A DNA stretch of 64,000 nucleotides from the NCBI GenBank assembly GCA_002862755.1, contig PKDY01000014.1, positions 32,832 through 96,831 of the forward strand, in the 5' to 3' direction. Below, one piece after another: positions 8,602-15,883 of this stretch. The first letter of the stretch is position 1. The number at the start of each line of letters is the position of its first letter. The position numbers and the translations under genes are program-made. The notes beneath the pieces are model-generated. The model had not been told where the DNA came from. It saw only the letters and a program-made list of their open reading frames with translations, and made no database searches. The DNA is from Flavobacteriaceae bacterium (GTDB taxonomy: Bacteria > Bacteroidota > Bacteroidia > Flavobacteriales > Flavobacteriaceae).

Positions 8602-9369
8602 ATGGCAATAAGTACAAATTCAATAATTCACTATACGAAAAGTTTAGATAATTTATTGCAAATCTTAAAAAAGGGTTTTTCTCTTAAATATTGCAAGGAA
8701 GATTTCTTTTGGAAACAGAAAAAACTAAGATATGCGTATCCAATGATTTGTTTTTGTGACATTCCACTTTCTGAAGTAAAAAAACATCTTGACTCTTACG
8801 GTCATTATGGAATTGGATTAAAGAAAGATTGGGCTGTAAATAAAGGTTTAAATCCAGTATTATATTTAGAAAAGGAATCATCATTATCTGAAACATTAAT
8901 GCAACAAATAATGAGATTTGACAAGAACAAAAAAGAATTGAAAACAAACCCAAATACTCCAAAAATCGACGAGGTTTGGAGACAAGAATTAATTACACTT
9001 TGTTCTCATATTAAAAATTATGATGGCGATTTAATTATTAATGGTAAAGAGATTAATAATTATCGGTTTTATGATGAAAGAGAATGGAGATATGTACCAA
9101 CAGAACTAGAACTTAAAGGTAATAAAAGAGCTATTTTACAAGACATATATATTGCTGACAAGGAAAAATACAATAAAGAAGTTGGAAAAATCAAACTTGA
9201 GTTTGATATCGCTGAAGATATTTCATATATCATTGTTAAGGAAGAAAATGACATCCATAAAACATTAGACTTTATAAGTCAGAATTTCAAAAAAACTCTT
9301 TCTGCTTCTGATATGGAAATTCTAATGACTAAAATAATTAGTACTGACCAAATTATAAATGATTTTTAA
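8602..9369 (+). CDS. AbiGi-like abortive phage resistance protein (antitoxin family)
   Basis: A 255-residue cytosolic protein. The N-terminus [20 protein letters not shown], then CFCDIPLSEVKKHLDSYGHYGIGLKK and DEREWRYVP, is the pattern of the putative abortive infection protein AbiGi family (DUF2743). Members are paired with AbiGii toxins in some bacteria. No AbiGii partner is next to it: the next gene is a YwqK-like repeat protein. Flanking repeats on both sides suggest it was acquired as a single cassette. The family call is from motif memory, and orphan members may act alone. Confidence 0.7.
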   Translation: MAISTNSIIHYTKSLDNLLQILKKGFSLKYCKEDFFWKQKKLRYAYPMICFCDIPLSEVKKHLDSYGHYGIGLKKDWAVNKGLNPVLYLEKESSLSETLMQQIMRFDKNKKELKTNPNTPKIDEVWRQELITLCSHIKNYDGDLIINGKEINNYRFYDEREWRYVPTELELKGNKRAILQDIYIADKEKYNKEVGKIKLEFDIAEDISYIIVKEENDIHKTLDFISQNFKKTLSASDMEILMTKIISTDQIINDF

Positions 9370-9380
9370 ATAAAAGCCAG

Positions 9381-9514
9381 CCGCTAACAAGCGTTTGGTA
9401 AGATTGCGAATTTTGTTGTAAATTCACGTTTACATTTCGCAAGAAATTTTATCTTTAACAGAAAATATTCAGTTCCGTAGCTCGCAACTGCCACAAATAG
9501 CAAAACGTTAGCCG
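9381..9514 (+). repeat. attC-like recombination site, family 1 copy B
   Basis: Begins CCGCTAAC and ends GTTAGCCG about 134 bp later. Inner arms GATTGCGA and CTCGCAAC can also pair, giving an imperfect palindrome like an integron attC. The core is closely shared with 10378-10510 and 18005-18140 (e.g. CGCAAGAAATTTTATCTTTA). The right box GTTAGCC deviates by one base from the attC consensus GTTRRRY. Confidence 0.7.
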
Positions 9515-9540
9515 TTATATTACCAAAAAATCTGCAAAAA

Positions 9541-10383
9541 ATGAAATTTTCGAAAATATTCATATTACTAATTTTACTTAATTATTTTGAAATATATTCG
9601 CAAGAAAAGGTCATTGAAAAATATGAAAACGGAAATCTAAAATTTGAAGGATACGCAAGAAACAATGTACTTGATAGTATTTACAGAGAATATTACGAAA
9701 ATGGAAAAATAAAAGCAGAAGGGTTTTACAAAGATTGTAAGTATGAAACAAACAGAATCAAAATTTATGTTGCTGGTTGCGGAGTTGGACAAAAAACTGA
9801 TAGCTTAACTTTGGGGACAAGACACGGAAAACTTAAAACATTTTACGAAAATGGAAAATTGAAAAGCGTTTCAAATTTTCACTGCGGTTTACGTCAAGGT
9901 AACTTTTATGATTATTATGAGAATGGAATTATAGAAACTCAAGAGTTTTACTTTGAAGACGAACTTAAATCTTCTCAATATTACAATGAACTTGGAATTA
10001 TTCAAGAAACCGAAAACATAGAATATAATTTCAAAAAAACTCGTAATTATAAAACGACACTTCATAAAGAATTTTATGAAAATGGAGATTTGAAAATAGA
10101 AAATAGAATTGTCGAAGAAGAAAATGATATTGAAACTGAATATTATAAAGAGTATTATCAAAACGGCTTTTTAAAAATTGAAAAAACTCTAATTAACAAT
10201 TCTAAAAATGACGTTTACCGAGAATACTATGAAAATGGAAATGTAAAATATGAAGGTAAGTTTAAAAATGACAAACCAATTGAAAAGCACTATTTTTACA
10301 AAGAAGATGGAAGAATTGACAATATAGAAATGTGGAAAAAGAATAAACTAATTCCATTAAAAGAATATAAATACAACGGCTAA
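9541..10383 (+). CDS. Secreted YwqK/MORN-like repeat protein
   Basis: A 280-residue protein with an N-terminal signal peptide ending near EIYSQ. The rest is built from imperfect YYENGKIKAEGFY-type units (EYYENGKIK, TFYENGKLK, DYYENGIIE, EFYENGDLK, EYYENGNVK), the pattern of YwqK-family or MORN-related proteins. Some YwqK members are annotated as toxin antitoxins, but here secretion makes that doubtful. The stop codon lies inside the left box (GGCTAAC) of the following attC-like repeat, typical for a cassette. Function is unknown. Confidence 0.8.
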   Translation: MKFSKIFILLILLNYFEIYSQEKVIEKYENGNLKFEGYARNNVLDSIYREYYENGKIKAEGFYKDCKYETNRIKIYVAGCGVGQKTDSLTLGTRHGKLKTFYENGKLKSVSNFHCGLRQGNFYDYYENGIIETQEFYFEDELKSSQYYNELGIIQETENIEYNFKKTRNYKTTLHKEFYENGDLKIENRIVEEENDIETEYYKEYYQNGFLKIEKTLINNSKNDVYREYYENGNVKYEGKFKNDKPIEKHYFYKEDGRIDNIEMWKKNKLIPLKEYKYNG

Positions 10384-10510
10384 CAGGCATTTAGCGAGAT
10401 TGCGAATTTTGTTGTAAATTCACGTTTTCATTTCGCAAGAAATTTTATCTTTATCAGAAAATAATAGGTTCCGTAGCTCGCAACCTCACCAAGTACTAGA
10501 ACGTTAGCGG
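10378..10510 (+). repeat. attC-like recombination site, family 1 copy C
   Basis: Begins GGCTAAC (overlapping the upstream stop codon) and ends ACGTTAGCGG. The interior GATTGCGAATTTTG...CGCAAGAAATTTTATC is almost the same as in the site at 9381. Arms GATTGCGA and CTCGCAAC are complementary. Confidence 0.7.
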
Positions 10511-10529
10511 CAAGCTTAAACCGATAAGA

Positions 10530-11153
10530 ATGATTAAAAATATTATCATTACTATTTCTCTTCTTTTAATCTCATGTTCGAAAGACAAACATAAGATTGA
10601 AATATACACATCACCTTATAGATTCAACAATCTAGAAGGAATTCAATTATCGAAACACTTTGAAAATGAGATTAAAAATGATGCTGATTTTTTAAGAAAA
10701 TTTGGCGCTAATACAACTTTTGATACTTTAAACAATGATATTATTTTTGCCGGGAAATTCAATTTTGTCAGTACTAAATTAAATAAAGAACCGACGATAT
10801 CAGACGAAGAAATCTTGATGTTAGATTTAGACAAAAACGAAATTATTTTTTCTGAATCAGGTAGAAAACAACTAAGTAAACTAAAAGGAAGTTTATATGG
10901 TATTCAATTCATTATGACCGACAATAAAAAACCAATAATGACAGGTTACTTATGGAATGATTTTTCACCTTATTGGTCTAATTGGAATACTATTTCTTAC
11001 TCCACAGATTTTAATAAAAAAAAGAAAAATAGAATTTTTAAAGGAATTGGAAGACAAGATTTGTTGGGACAACCTATAAATTTCTCAAATTATACAGATC
11101 TTTTGATTGCATTTAAAGAATCTAATCGCTTAAAAGAAAAAGCTAGCCGCTAA
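10530..11153 (+). CDS. Cassette-borne lipoprotein of unknown function
   Basis: A 207-residue protein with a short lipoprotein signal (LLLISCSKD, lipidation Cys about 16). The mature part is mixed alpha/beta with no family I recognise. Repeats flank it on both sides, and its stop codon lies in the GCTAAC left box of the next repeat, so gene and site form one unit. It is probably envelope-localised; whether the inner or outer membrane cannot be told. Confidence 0.75.
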   Translation: MIKNIIITISLLLISCSKDKHKIEIYTSPYRFNNLEGIQLSKHFENEIKNDADFLRKFGANTTFDTLNNDIIFAGKFNFVSTKLNKEPTISDEEILMLDLDKNEIIFSESGRKQLSKLKGSLYGIQFIMTDNKKPIMTGYLWNDFSPYWSNWNTISYSTDFNKKKKNRIFKGIGRQDLLGQPINFSNYTDLLIAFKESNRLKEKASR

Positions 11154-11312
11154 CAGTGGTTTTGCTAAATTTGGACTTGAGTGTGTGTTTGGAAAAGTTT
11201 GTGCTCGCACTTTTAGTATAAAAATTCACGTTTTTCTTTCACTCTTTTCTATATATTTGTAAGCAACAGTAACAAAATTCGCACAACATAAAGTCGATAG
11301 TACCTTATCGAC
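11146..11312 (+). repeat. attC-like repeat, family 2 copy D, with internal promoter box
   Basis: Begins GCCGCTAACAGTGGTTTTG and resembles the repeats at 16419 and 18621 (GTGCTCGCACTT versus GGTGCTTGCACTT; TCTTTCA; TATATTTGTAA; CAACAGTAACAAAA). TATATTTG at 11252-11259 matches the Bacteroidota -7 box. The right end is degenerate: instead of ACGTTA it has a GTCGATA/TATCGAC hairpin. Confidence 0.62.
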
Positions 11313-11326
11313 AAGTTTAAAAATCG

Positions 11327-11863
11327 ATGAAAATAGAACTTCAATTTAATGAAGAAATTTACAAAAAGCAGATAGAATTGCTTTATAAAATAGGCTATGG
11401 GAGAAAAAGAAAGTATCTTAATAATTCTAATTATTTAGGAATTATATTTGTTTTTTTAGGCACTATTGCAGTTTTAGGTAATGGAAATATTGGATATCTT
11501 TTTATCTTAATTGGTCTATATAATTTGATTGCTTATTATAACTTTTATTTTAAACTGAAAAAAATAAATAGAAATGTTGAAGCTGAAAAATTAAATACTA
11601 TCAGAGAATTTTCGAAAAATCCAAGAGTAGTATTTGAATTTAATCATGATGATTTTATCTATTCAGATTATAAAACGAATCTCAAAGTTAATTGGGATGA
11701 ATTTTTAACTTTCTTTGAAAAAAATGAAAACATATTCCTTATGTCTAAATCTTTTCAACCTTTTATTTTTGGAAAATCTGAAGTCGGAAACGAAATGTAT
11801 CATGAAATTATAAATTTTGTGGAAACAAAAATGAAAAGACTACCCCATAATAATCTTTTTTAG
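11327..11863 (+). CDS. YcxB-like membrane protein
   Basis: A 178-residue protein with two adjacent membrane segments (YLGIIFVFLGTIAVLG and IGYLFILIGLYNLIAYY, about residues 37-72). A soluble C-terminal part follows with the FEFNHDDFIYSDYKTNLKVNWDE pattern of YcxB-like domains, which resemble small PH-type folds. No biochemical role is known for the family. It follows a promoter-bearing repeat and precedes the palindrome array. Confidence 0.7.
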   Translation: MKIELQFNEEIYKKQIELLYKIGYGRKRKYLNNSNYLGIIFVFLGTIAVLGNGNIGYLFILIGLYNLIAYYNFYFKLKKINRNVEAEKLNTIREFSKNPRVVFEFNHDDFIYSDYKTNLKVNWDEFLTFFEKNENIFLMSKSFQPFIFGKSEVGNEMYHEIINFVETKMKRLPHNNLF

Positions 11864-11924
11864 CAATTACTAAACTCTTTCAAAGAACTCCTTTTCCTAA
11901 AACATCTAAATTTTTACCCCAATA

Positions 11925-12090
11925 ACCTAAAATTTTACCTCAAGGACCTAAACGTTTAGGTTGGAGACCTAAAATTTTAGGTAAGAGACCCAAAATTTTA
12001 CGTAGGGAGACGTAAAATTTTACGGTAGCAGACGTAAAATTTTACGTTCAGGACCTAAAGTTTTACGTACAGGGACGTAAAATTTTAGGT
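11925..12090. repeat. Array of eight helically phased 16-bp palindromes centred on AAAATTTT
   Basis: Eight units of the form ACSTAAAATTTTASGT start at 11925, 11946, 11967, 11988, 12010, 12032, 12053 and 12075, so the period is 21-22 bp, two helical turns. Spacers are 5-6 bp and not conserved. Units shift from ACCTAAAATTTTAGGT to ACGTAAAATTTTACGT types. Two units vary in the centre (AACGTT, AAGTTT). Regular A4T4 tracts in phase should bend DNA and place all sites on one face. The array lies 95 bp before the 12185 gene and 61 bp after the previous stop. Role unknown: protein-binding array or bent-DNA promoter element. Confidence 0.9.
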
Positions 12091-12184
12091 TTTTTCATGT
12101 ATTTAACATATTTATAACACATTTCTTACAATTTATGGCATATCATTTGTAAATAGTTTCTTATAACAAATTAATAATACAAAT

Positions 12185-12682
12185 ATGTCATTAAACAATT
12201 TAGGAGTATACCACATTACTCCAGCACAGAAACAAGCTATTGACGATGCTTTGGCGAGCATTGAAGCGAATTTAACTTCGGTTACTCAAAACTTATCTAA
12301 CGATGACCGTCAGAAGTTTGGTAGCATTAATGAAACCAATAAGTTATTGGTAAACAAATGCCGCGAATTTCAACAAACGCAAAGTAGCTTGGCTTCTCCC
12401 GATGTGGATTGGGTAGAATTTGAAGCCGATTTTCAAGATCGTCTTTTTGCCGATACCCGTTTAGACCGTTTGGCAACGATTACACGCATGTTGAGTGACT
12501 TTAAAATTGTACACGATTACGACAATTACCAAGATGCCCTCACCGATTATGATTTTAGTAAGTACAAATCCACAACTAAAACTCCTGGTTTTACTGGAAA
12601 AGTGGACGAAATGAGACAGTTTTTCCCAAATACCAGTGCAAGTAGTACATTGGTTACCAAAAATAATACTACTACCGAGTAA
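12185..12682 (+). CDS. Conserved hypothetical cytosolic protein downstream of the palindrome array
   Basis: A 165-residue acidic, helical, soluble protein without signal peptide. The segment DRQKFGSINETNKLLVNKCREFQ, then SPDVDWVEFEADFQDR and HDYDNYQDALTDYDFSKYK, looks like a short uncharacterised family of environmental Bacteroidota. Codon choice is richer in GC than in the neighbouring cassette genes, suggesting a different origin or higher expression. It has its own terminators downstream and a long upstream region with phased palindromes, so it is probably regulated separately from the cassettes. No function assigned. Confidence 0.8.
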   Translation: MSLNNLGVYHITPAQKQAIDDALASIEANLTSVTQNLSNDDRQKFGSINETNKLLVNKCREFQQTQSSLASPDVDWVEFEADFQDRLFADTRLDRLATITRMLSDFKIVHDYDNYQDALTDYDFSKYKSTTKTPGFTGKVDEMRQFFPNTSASSTLVTKNNTTTE

Positions 12683-12695
12683 GGGTAGTTTTTAA
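12671..12695 (+). terminator. Terminator overlapping the stop of the 12185 gene
   Basis: ACTACC, loop over the TAA stop, GGTAGT and a TTTTT run. The stem is short (6 bp). Confidence 0.5.
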
Positions 12696-12734
12696 ATAAT
12701 CCTGTTTACTAGTTTGTTGTTGAATTATTTGTAA

Positions 12735-12762
12735 AGGAGTGTCGTAAAGGCACTCTTTTTTT
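12735..12762 (+). terminator. Second terminator after the 12185 gene
   Basis: GAGTG, loop of about 9 nt, CACTC followed by seven T. It probably backs up the terminator at 12671. Confidence 0.55.
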
Positions 12763-12820
12763 GTTTGTACAACTTTTAATTTGTTTTTGAATTCTTACTA
12801 ATTATTTGAACTGAGAGGTA

Positions 12821-12962
12821 TACCAGCTAATGGGATGCTTATACTTCGACAAGCTCAGTACAGGCTTTATGACAAGATTGAGAATAGTATTTTATTAAAA
12901 AATATACTACTTAGTCACAAATTTTCACTACAATAATGTCACCCTGTAAGGGTCTCATAAGT
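12821..12962. repeat. Dispersed repeat P1 flanking the GIY-YIG gene
   Basis: Contains CTAATGGGATGCTT, ATGACAAGATTG, a TTTTCACTACAATAATGTCACCCTG block and a CCCT/AGGG mini-hairpin. The same order of blocks recurs at 13321-13472, partly at 13491-13563, and at 22046-22212. It lies on the 3' side of the GIY-YIG gene and so brackets it with P2. Confidence 0.75.
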
Positions 12963-12978
12963 AAAGTAAAAACATGAG

Positions 12979-13320
12979 CTATTCTTTAATAAATCGATGA
13001 TTTAAAAATTCGAAATTATAATTATAAGAACGAATCAATTCTATTTTTCTTTCTCTTTTCCAATTTTTCAATTCTTTCTCTCTTTCAATAGCTAAATGAA
13101 TCCATGAAAATTTTTCGTAATAGACTAGATTACCTACAGAATATCTAGCTACAAAAGTATTGGTTTTGTTTTTTATTGCTTCTAAATGTTGTTGCAGTCT
13201 TACCGTTAAATTATTGGTTACTCCAATGTAAAAAGTATTTCGATGTTTATTCGTTAAAATATAAACATAATAGGTGTATGATCCTTCATTAAAATGTTGC
13301 ATGGCGAATAGAATAAGCAT
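12979..13320 (-). CDS. GIY-YIG nuclease-superfamily protein
   Basis: A 113-residue protein of the small single-domain YhbQ/UPF0213-like GIY-YIG type: YYVYILTNKHRNTFYIGVTNNL contains the GIY-YIG equivalents (YVYIL...FYIG). It is followed by RLQQHLEAIKN and YYEKFSWIHLAIEREKELKNW. Members are structure-specific or uncharacterised DNA endonucleases. The start may be M1 or M7 (MQHFNEG). It is the only minus-strand gene in the cassette region and is bracketed by near-identical repeats, so it was probably inserted as its own unit. Confidence 0.85.
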   Translation of the reverse strand: MLILFAMQHFNEGSYTYYVYILTNKHRNTFYIGVTNNLTVRLQQHLEAIKNKTNTFVARYSVGNLVYYEKFSWIHLAIEREKELKNWKRERKIELIRSYNYNFEFLNHRFIKE

Positions 13321-13472
13321 TAAATATAATACTTTTTTTGATCTTCTAATGGGATGCTTTCAGCATGACAAGATGGTGGGGAATATTTTTTTATTAATAT
13401 AAACATAGTTTAACCACAAACTTTCACTACAATATTGTCACCCTATAATCCCGAAGCTTCGGGATCACGTAA
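13321..13472. repeat. Dispersed repeat P2 on the 5' side of the GIY-YIG gene
   Basis: Carries GATCTTCTAATGGGATGCTT, CAGCATGACAAGATGG, AACATAGTTTAACCACAAAC, TTTCACTACAATATTGTCAC and a CCCGAAGCTTCGGG palindrome. Similarity to the copy at 22046 continues through the start codon region of the GIY-YIG gene, so repeat and gene travelled together. Confidence 0.78.
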
Positions 13473-13490
13473 GATTTTAAATATACGTTT

Positions 13491-13563
13491 TACCAGCTAA
13501 TGGGATGCTTATACTTCGACAAGCTCATTACAGGCTTTATGACAAGATTGTGGGGAATATTTT
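13491..13563. repeat. Partial dispersed repeat P3
   Basis: TACCAGCTAATGGGATGCTT, then TACTTCGACAAGCTCATTAC and TTTATGACAAGATTG, nearly identical to the first half of P1. The second half is missing. Confidence 0.72.
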
Positions 13564-13653
13564 TAGAAACACAATTTCTGATAATTATTTTATTACCGCT
13601 AATTATAAAATACATATTGCTGAATACATAAATTACAAGATGATTTGTAAGTA

Positions 13654-13758
13654 GAAAAATAATATATTTGAAAAACGCTATTTAGTAGCGCCTATACACC
13701 TAATATTAGGTAGATTGGAGCTAAGTAGTAGCGCATATATACTAGTTATGTGCAAGCT
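13654..13758 (+). repeat. Intercassette repeat, family 3 copy E
   Basis: Close copy of 8461-8562: AATATATTTGAAAAACGCTA, TAGTAGCGCCTATA, an internal CCTAATATTAGG palindrome, GTAGATTGGAGCTAAGTAGT and a TATATACTAGTTATGTGC end. It contains a TATATTTG box at 13663-13670 pointing into the following gene. Confidence 0.75.
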
Positions 13759-13762
13759 AAAA

Positions 13763-14266
13763 ATGAACAAATTATCCATACTCATCATTTTCATATTTTC
13801 AATCAATTTCTCCATTGGACAAACTGTTAATTTTGAATTAATTCAATTTAACGGACTAAATTTCAAATCTTCTAAAAAAACAATCACTGATTTGTTCAAA
13901 GAAAAGGCCCAAGTATTTGAACCTAATTACGAATGTGGATTTTTGTCAAGTGCTGAACAGGGAGTGGAATATCAAACAATAGATTTTGGATACATAAAAT
14001 TTACCGGCAACGACCAAGAAAACTATTTAATTGAAAAAGTCGATTTTGAATTGAACAAATTAGCTACAATTAAATATAATGGACATGAATTAAGTGGGCA
14101 AACTAGCCCTGAGCAATTGATTGAAATTTTTGGAAGTGAATTATCGGAAAGGTTGGCTGACTTTGACGATGTGATAATAATTTTTGGAAAAAATTCTGAC
14201 GATGGAATCAGACTTGAATTTAAAAATAACAAACTGATTACATTTGAATACTGGTCTCCATGCTGA
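13763..14266 (+). CDS. Cassette-borne secreted protein of unknown function
   Basis: The ATG at 13763 (MNKLSILIIFIFSINFSIG) is chosen over 13715, because it begins a clean signal peptide while the upstream extension is translated repeat sequence. The mature protein is about 150 residues, acidic, ending DDGIRLEFKNNKLITFEYWSPC. I do not recognise the family; the shape is like small periplasmic proteins of cassette arrays. The gene lies between a family 3 repeat and a distinct palindromic repeat. Confidence 0.72.
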   Translation: MNKLSILIIFIFSINFSIGQTVNFELIQFNGLNFKSSKKTITDLFKEKAQVFEPNYECGFLSSAEQGVEYQTIDFGYIKFTGNDQENYLIEKVDFELNKLATIKYNGHELSGQTSPEQLIEIFGSELSERLADFDDVIIIFGKNSDDGIRLEFKNNKLITFEYWSPC

Positions 14267-14271
14267 AAATA

Positions 14272-14412
14272 AAAAGCCAGCACATAAGACCGTATATAGT
14301 TTATTGCTACGGAATTTTCTGCCGAAAATTCCACGCCAATTTGCTATCTTCGGTCTCAGCGGCAGAAAATCATAACTGATTTTCCGCAACGAGCCATACA
14401 CAAAACATTAAC
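14272..14412 (+). repeat. Palindromic intercassette repeat F, atypical
   Basis: Has long complementary arms: GGAATTTTCTGCCGAAAATTCC is a near-palindrome, and AAGACCGTATA may pair with sequence downstream around CGGTCTC. The ends GCCAGCACATAAG and ACAAAACATTAACC replace the usual GCTAAC/GTTAGC boxes, so its status as a recombination site is uncertain. Confidence 0.45.
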
Positions 14413-14421
14413 CATAAGCAT

Positions 14422-14928
14422 ATGAATAAACTTAAGGCAAACCTAAAATATTTAGGGTCATTTTTTAAATCTAATTGGGAATTCAAAGATTATCCATTAG
14501 AAATTTGGAAAAATACAGAATCTGAGCAAAAAGAGTTTAATTATAGAGCTAAGTTTACAAATTGGTGGAATTTAATTGCTTTTGGTGAAACCAAATCTAT
14601 CGCTATTAAAAACTTAAAAAAAGAATTTGAAGAATTTAAAAAAAATAATTCCAAAATTCCAAGACCTGGAGCAAAGGTTCCTATTGTATTTTCCAAATCT
14701 GATAGGATTGAAAAATATGAAAACATAGCAGTTAATTTTTTTGATAAAATAATTGGATTAAGTTACTATGATTGTTTTGTTTCAGATTTAACTTCATTAC
14801 ATGATTTCGATTTAGCAAATGAAGAAATTTTAAGAAAAATCAAATTAGAATATAGAATAACTCCTAAAAATGAAGATTATTTCTTATCAGACATTTTTGA
14901 ACAAATAAATGAAAAAGCCATTGATTAA
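14422..14928 (+). CDS. Cassette-borne cytosolic protein of unknown function
   Basis: A 168-residue soluble, Lys-rich protein with no signal peptide. Visible blocks are KFTNWWNLIAFGETKSIAIKN, suggestive of a short beta-strand plus helix like HicB-type folds, and GLSYYDCFVSDLTSLHDFD. Neither is enough to name a family. Its TAA stop is embedded in the ATTAAC start of the next short repeat, as for other cassettes in this region. Confidence 0.65.
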   Translation: MNKLKANLKYLGSFFKSNWEFKDYPLEIWKNTESEQKEFNYRAKFTNWWNLIAFGETKSIAIKNLKKEFEEFKKNNSKIPRPGAKVPIVFSKSDRIEKYENIAVNFFDKIIGLSYYDCFVSDLTSLHDFDLANEEILRKIKLEYRITPKNEDYFLSDIFEQINEKAID

Positions 14929-14996
14929 CATCGGCTAATATATTATGGCTTGGTAATGGTCTACGCCACTACTTGTAGCCGCAAACCGTTGGCAAT
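14922..14996 (+). repeat. Short attC-like site, family 4 copy G1
   Basis: Runs from GATTAACATCGGC to CCGTTGGCAATAA. It shares ATGGCTTGGTAAT and TAGCCGCAAA with the repeat at 22324-22405. About 75 bp, similar in length to the short attC sites of mobile integrons. Confidence 0.5.
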
Positions 14997-15000
14997 AATT

Positions 15001-15699
15001 ATGAAACAAATAACCATTATATTAATACTATTGTTAGCAAATTCAACTTTTGCTCAATTCCGTTTTTCTGACTTGGATTACATTAATATTGAATCAAGCT
15101 ATCTAAATGGGGAATTTGGTTTTAGTAAAACATCCGAATTCCAACTAATTAATAAGTTTTGTAATGACTCAATTGATTGTTACAAATATGATGATCCGAC
15201 TACTTTAATCGGATATTGGAATGTTAATGATAAAGTCAAAATTGAATTTCATTACACTGAAGCACCAAGTGACGACCCAACATTCATTGCTATCTTTAAT
15301 GGAAAAATAATCTTAGAAGAAGCTGGATCAACTCTACACTTTAAAGGGAATATACTTTATATAGAAGGGAACGCGAATTCATACTTTAACAAAAAAAGAA
15401 AATTTCAATTTATTGATAATAGTTACCAAGAAGTAAATCAACCTTTCTACCACATCGGAATAAAAGGATTACTCAACTATCCCATACAAATTTATAAGAC
15501 GGATAAGTTTATAGAAAAGGTTGCCAATTTACCTAAAGGCTACGAAATAGAGGTGTTGATAGGTCAGACAGGAGGAGAATATAATGACTTAGAAAAAGTA
15601 TTAATTAAAACAGAATTTGGTTTAATTGGTTGGTTTAATTTTAAAGAAGTAGCTTTTGGGAAACCTCTTATTGACGGACTTCATTATCACGGTGATTAA
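15001..15699 (+). CDS. Cassette-borne secreted protein with SH3-like C-terminus
   Basis: I choose ATG 15001 (MKQITIILILLLANSTFAQ), a clear signal peptide, over the track start at 14950, which lies in the repeat. The 232-residue product has an N-terminal domain of unknown type. Its C-terminal region, YPIQIYKTDKFIEKVANLPKG followed by GYEIEVLIGQ and FGLIGWFNFKEV, resembles a bacterial SH3 fold in pattern. No catalytic motif is seen. The role is probably in the periplasm or on the surface. Confidence 0.7.
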   Translation: MKQITIILILLLANSTFAQFRFSDLDYINIESSYLNGEFGFSKTSEFQLINKFCNDSIDCYKYDDPTTLIGYWNVNDKVKIEFHYTEAPSDDPTFIAIFNGKIILEEAGSTLHFKGNILYIEGNANSYFNKKRKFQFIDNSYQEVNQPFYHIGIKGLLNYPIQIYKTDKFIEKVANLPKGYEIEVLIGQTGGEYNDLEKVLIKTEFGLIGWFNFKEVAFGKPLIDGLHYHGD

Positions 15700-15708
15700 A
15701 AAACTATT

Positions 15709-15862
15709 GCCAACAATGTATAAGCGCAATAACGGCAGATTCGACTACCCTTCGACAAGCTCACCGCTTGCTAGAATCCTCTTGGAATTGCTAACGCCAG
15801 TGCTTAACCGAAAATTATTAACTTCAAACCCGTAACTGACAGTTATACGATACCGTTAGCAG
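15709..15862 (+). repeat. attC-like repeat H
   Basis: Begins ATTGCCAACAATGTATAAGC and ends ACCGTTAGCAGCAACC. It contains a fragment, CTTCGACAAGCTC, shared with the dispersed P repeats. The left box GCCAAC and right box GTTAGC fit the attC-like scheme. Confidence 0.55.
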
Positions 15863-15883
15863 CAACCTTAAACCGAATCTTGG

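Noticed and set aside
11925-12090. CRISPR array
   Set aside because: Units are 16-bp palindromes with 5-6 bp spacers; CRISPR repeats are longer and spacers are 26-40 bp and unique. No cas genes are present.
12979-13320. GIY-YIG protein as the recombinase of the cassette array
   Set aside because: Integron recombination uses tyrosine recombinases. This gene has its own flanking repeats, unlike the attC-like sites, and is in the opposite orientation.
15721-15780. Insertion sequence end in repeat H
   Set aside because: The CTTCGACAAGCTC stretch is a short dispersed motif shared with P repeats; no transposase or target duplication is present.
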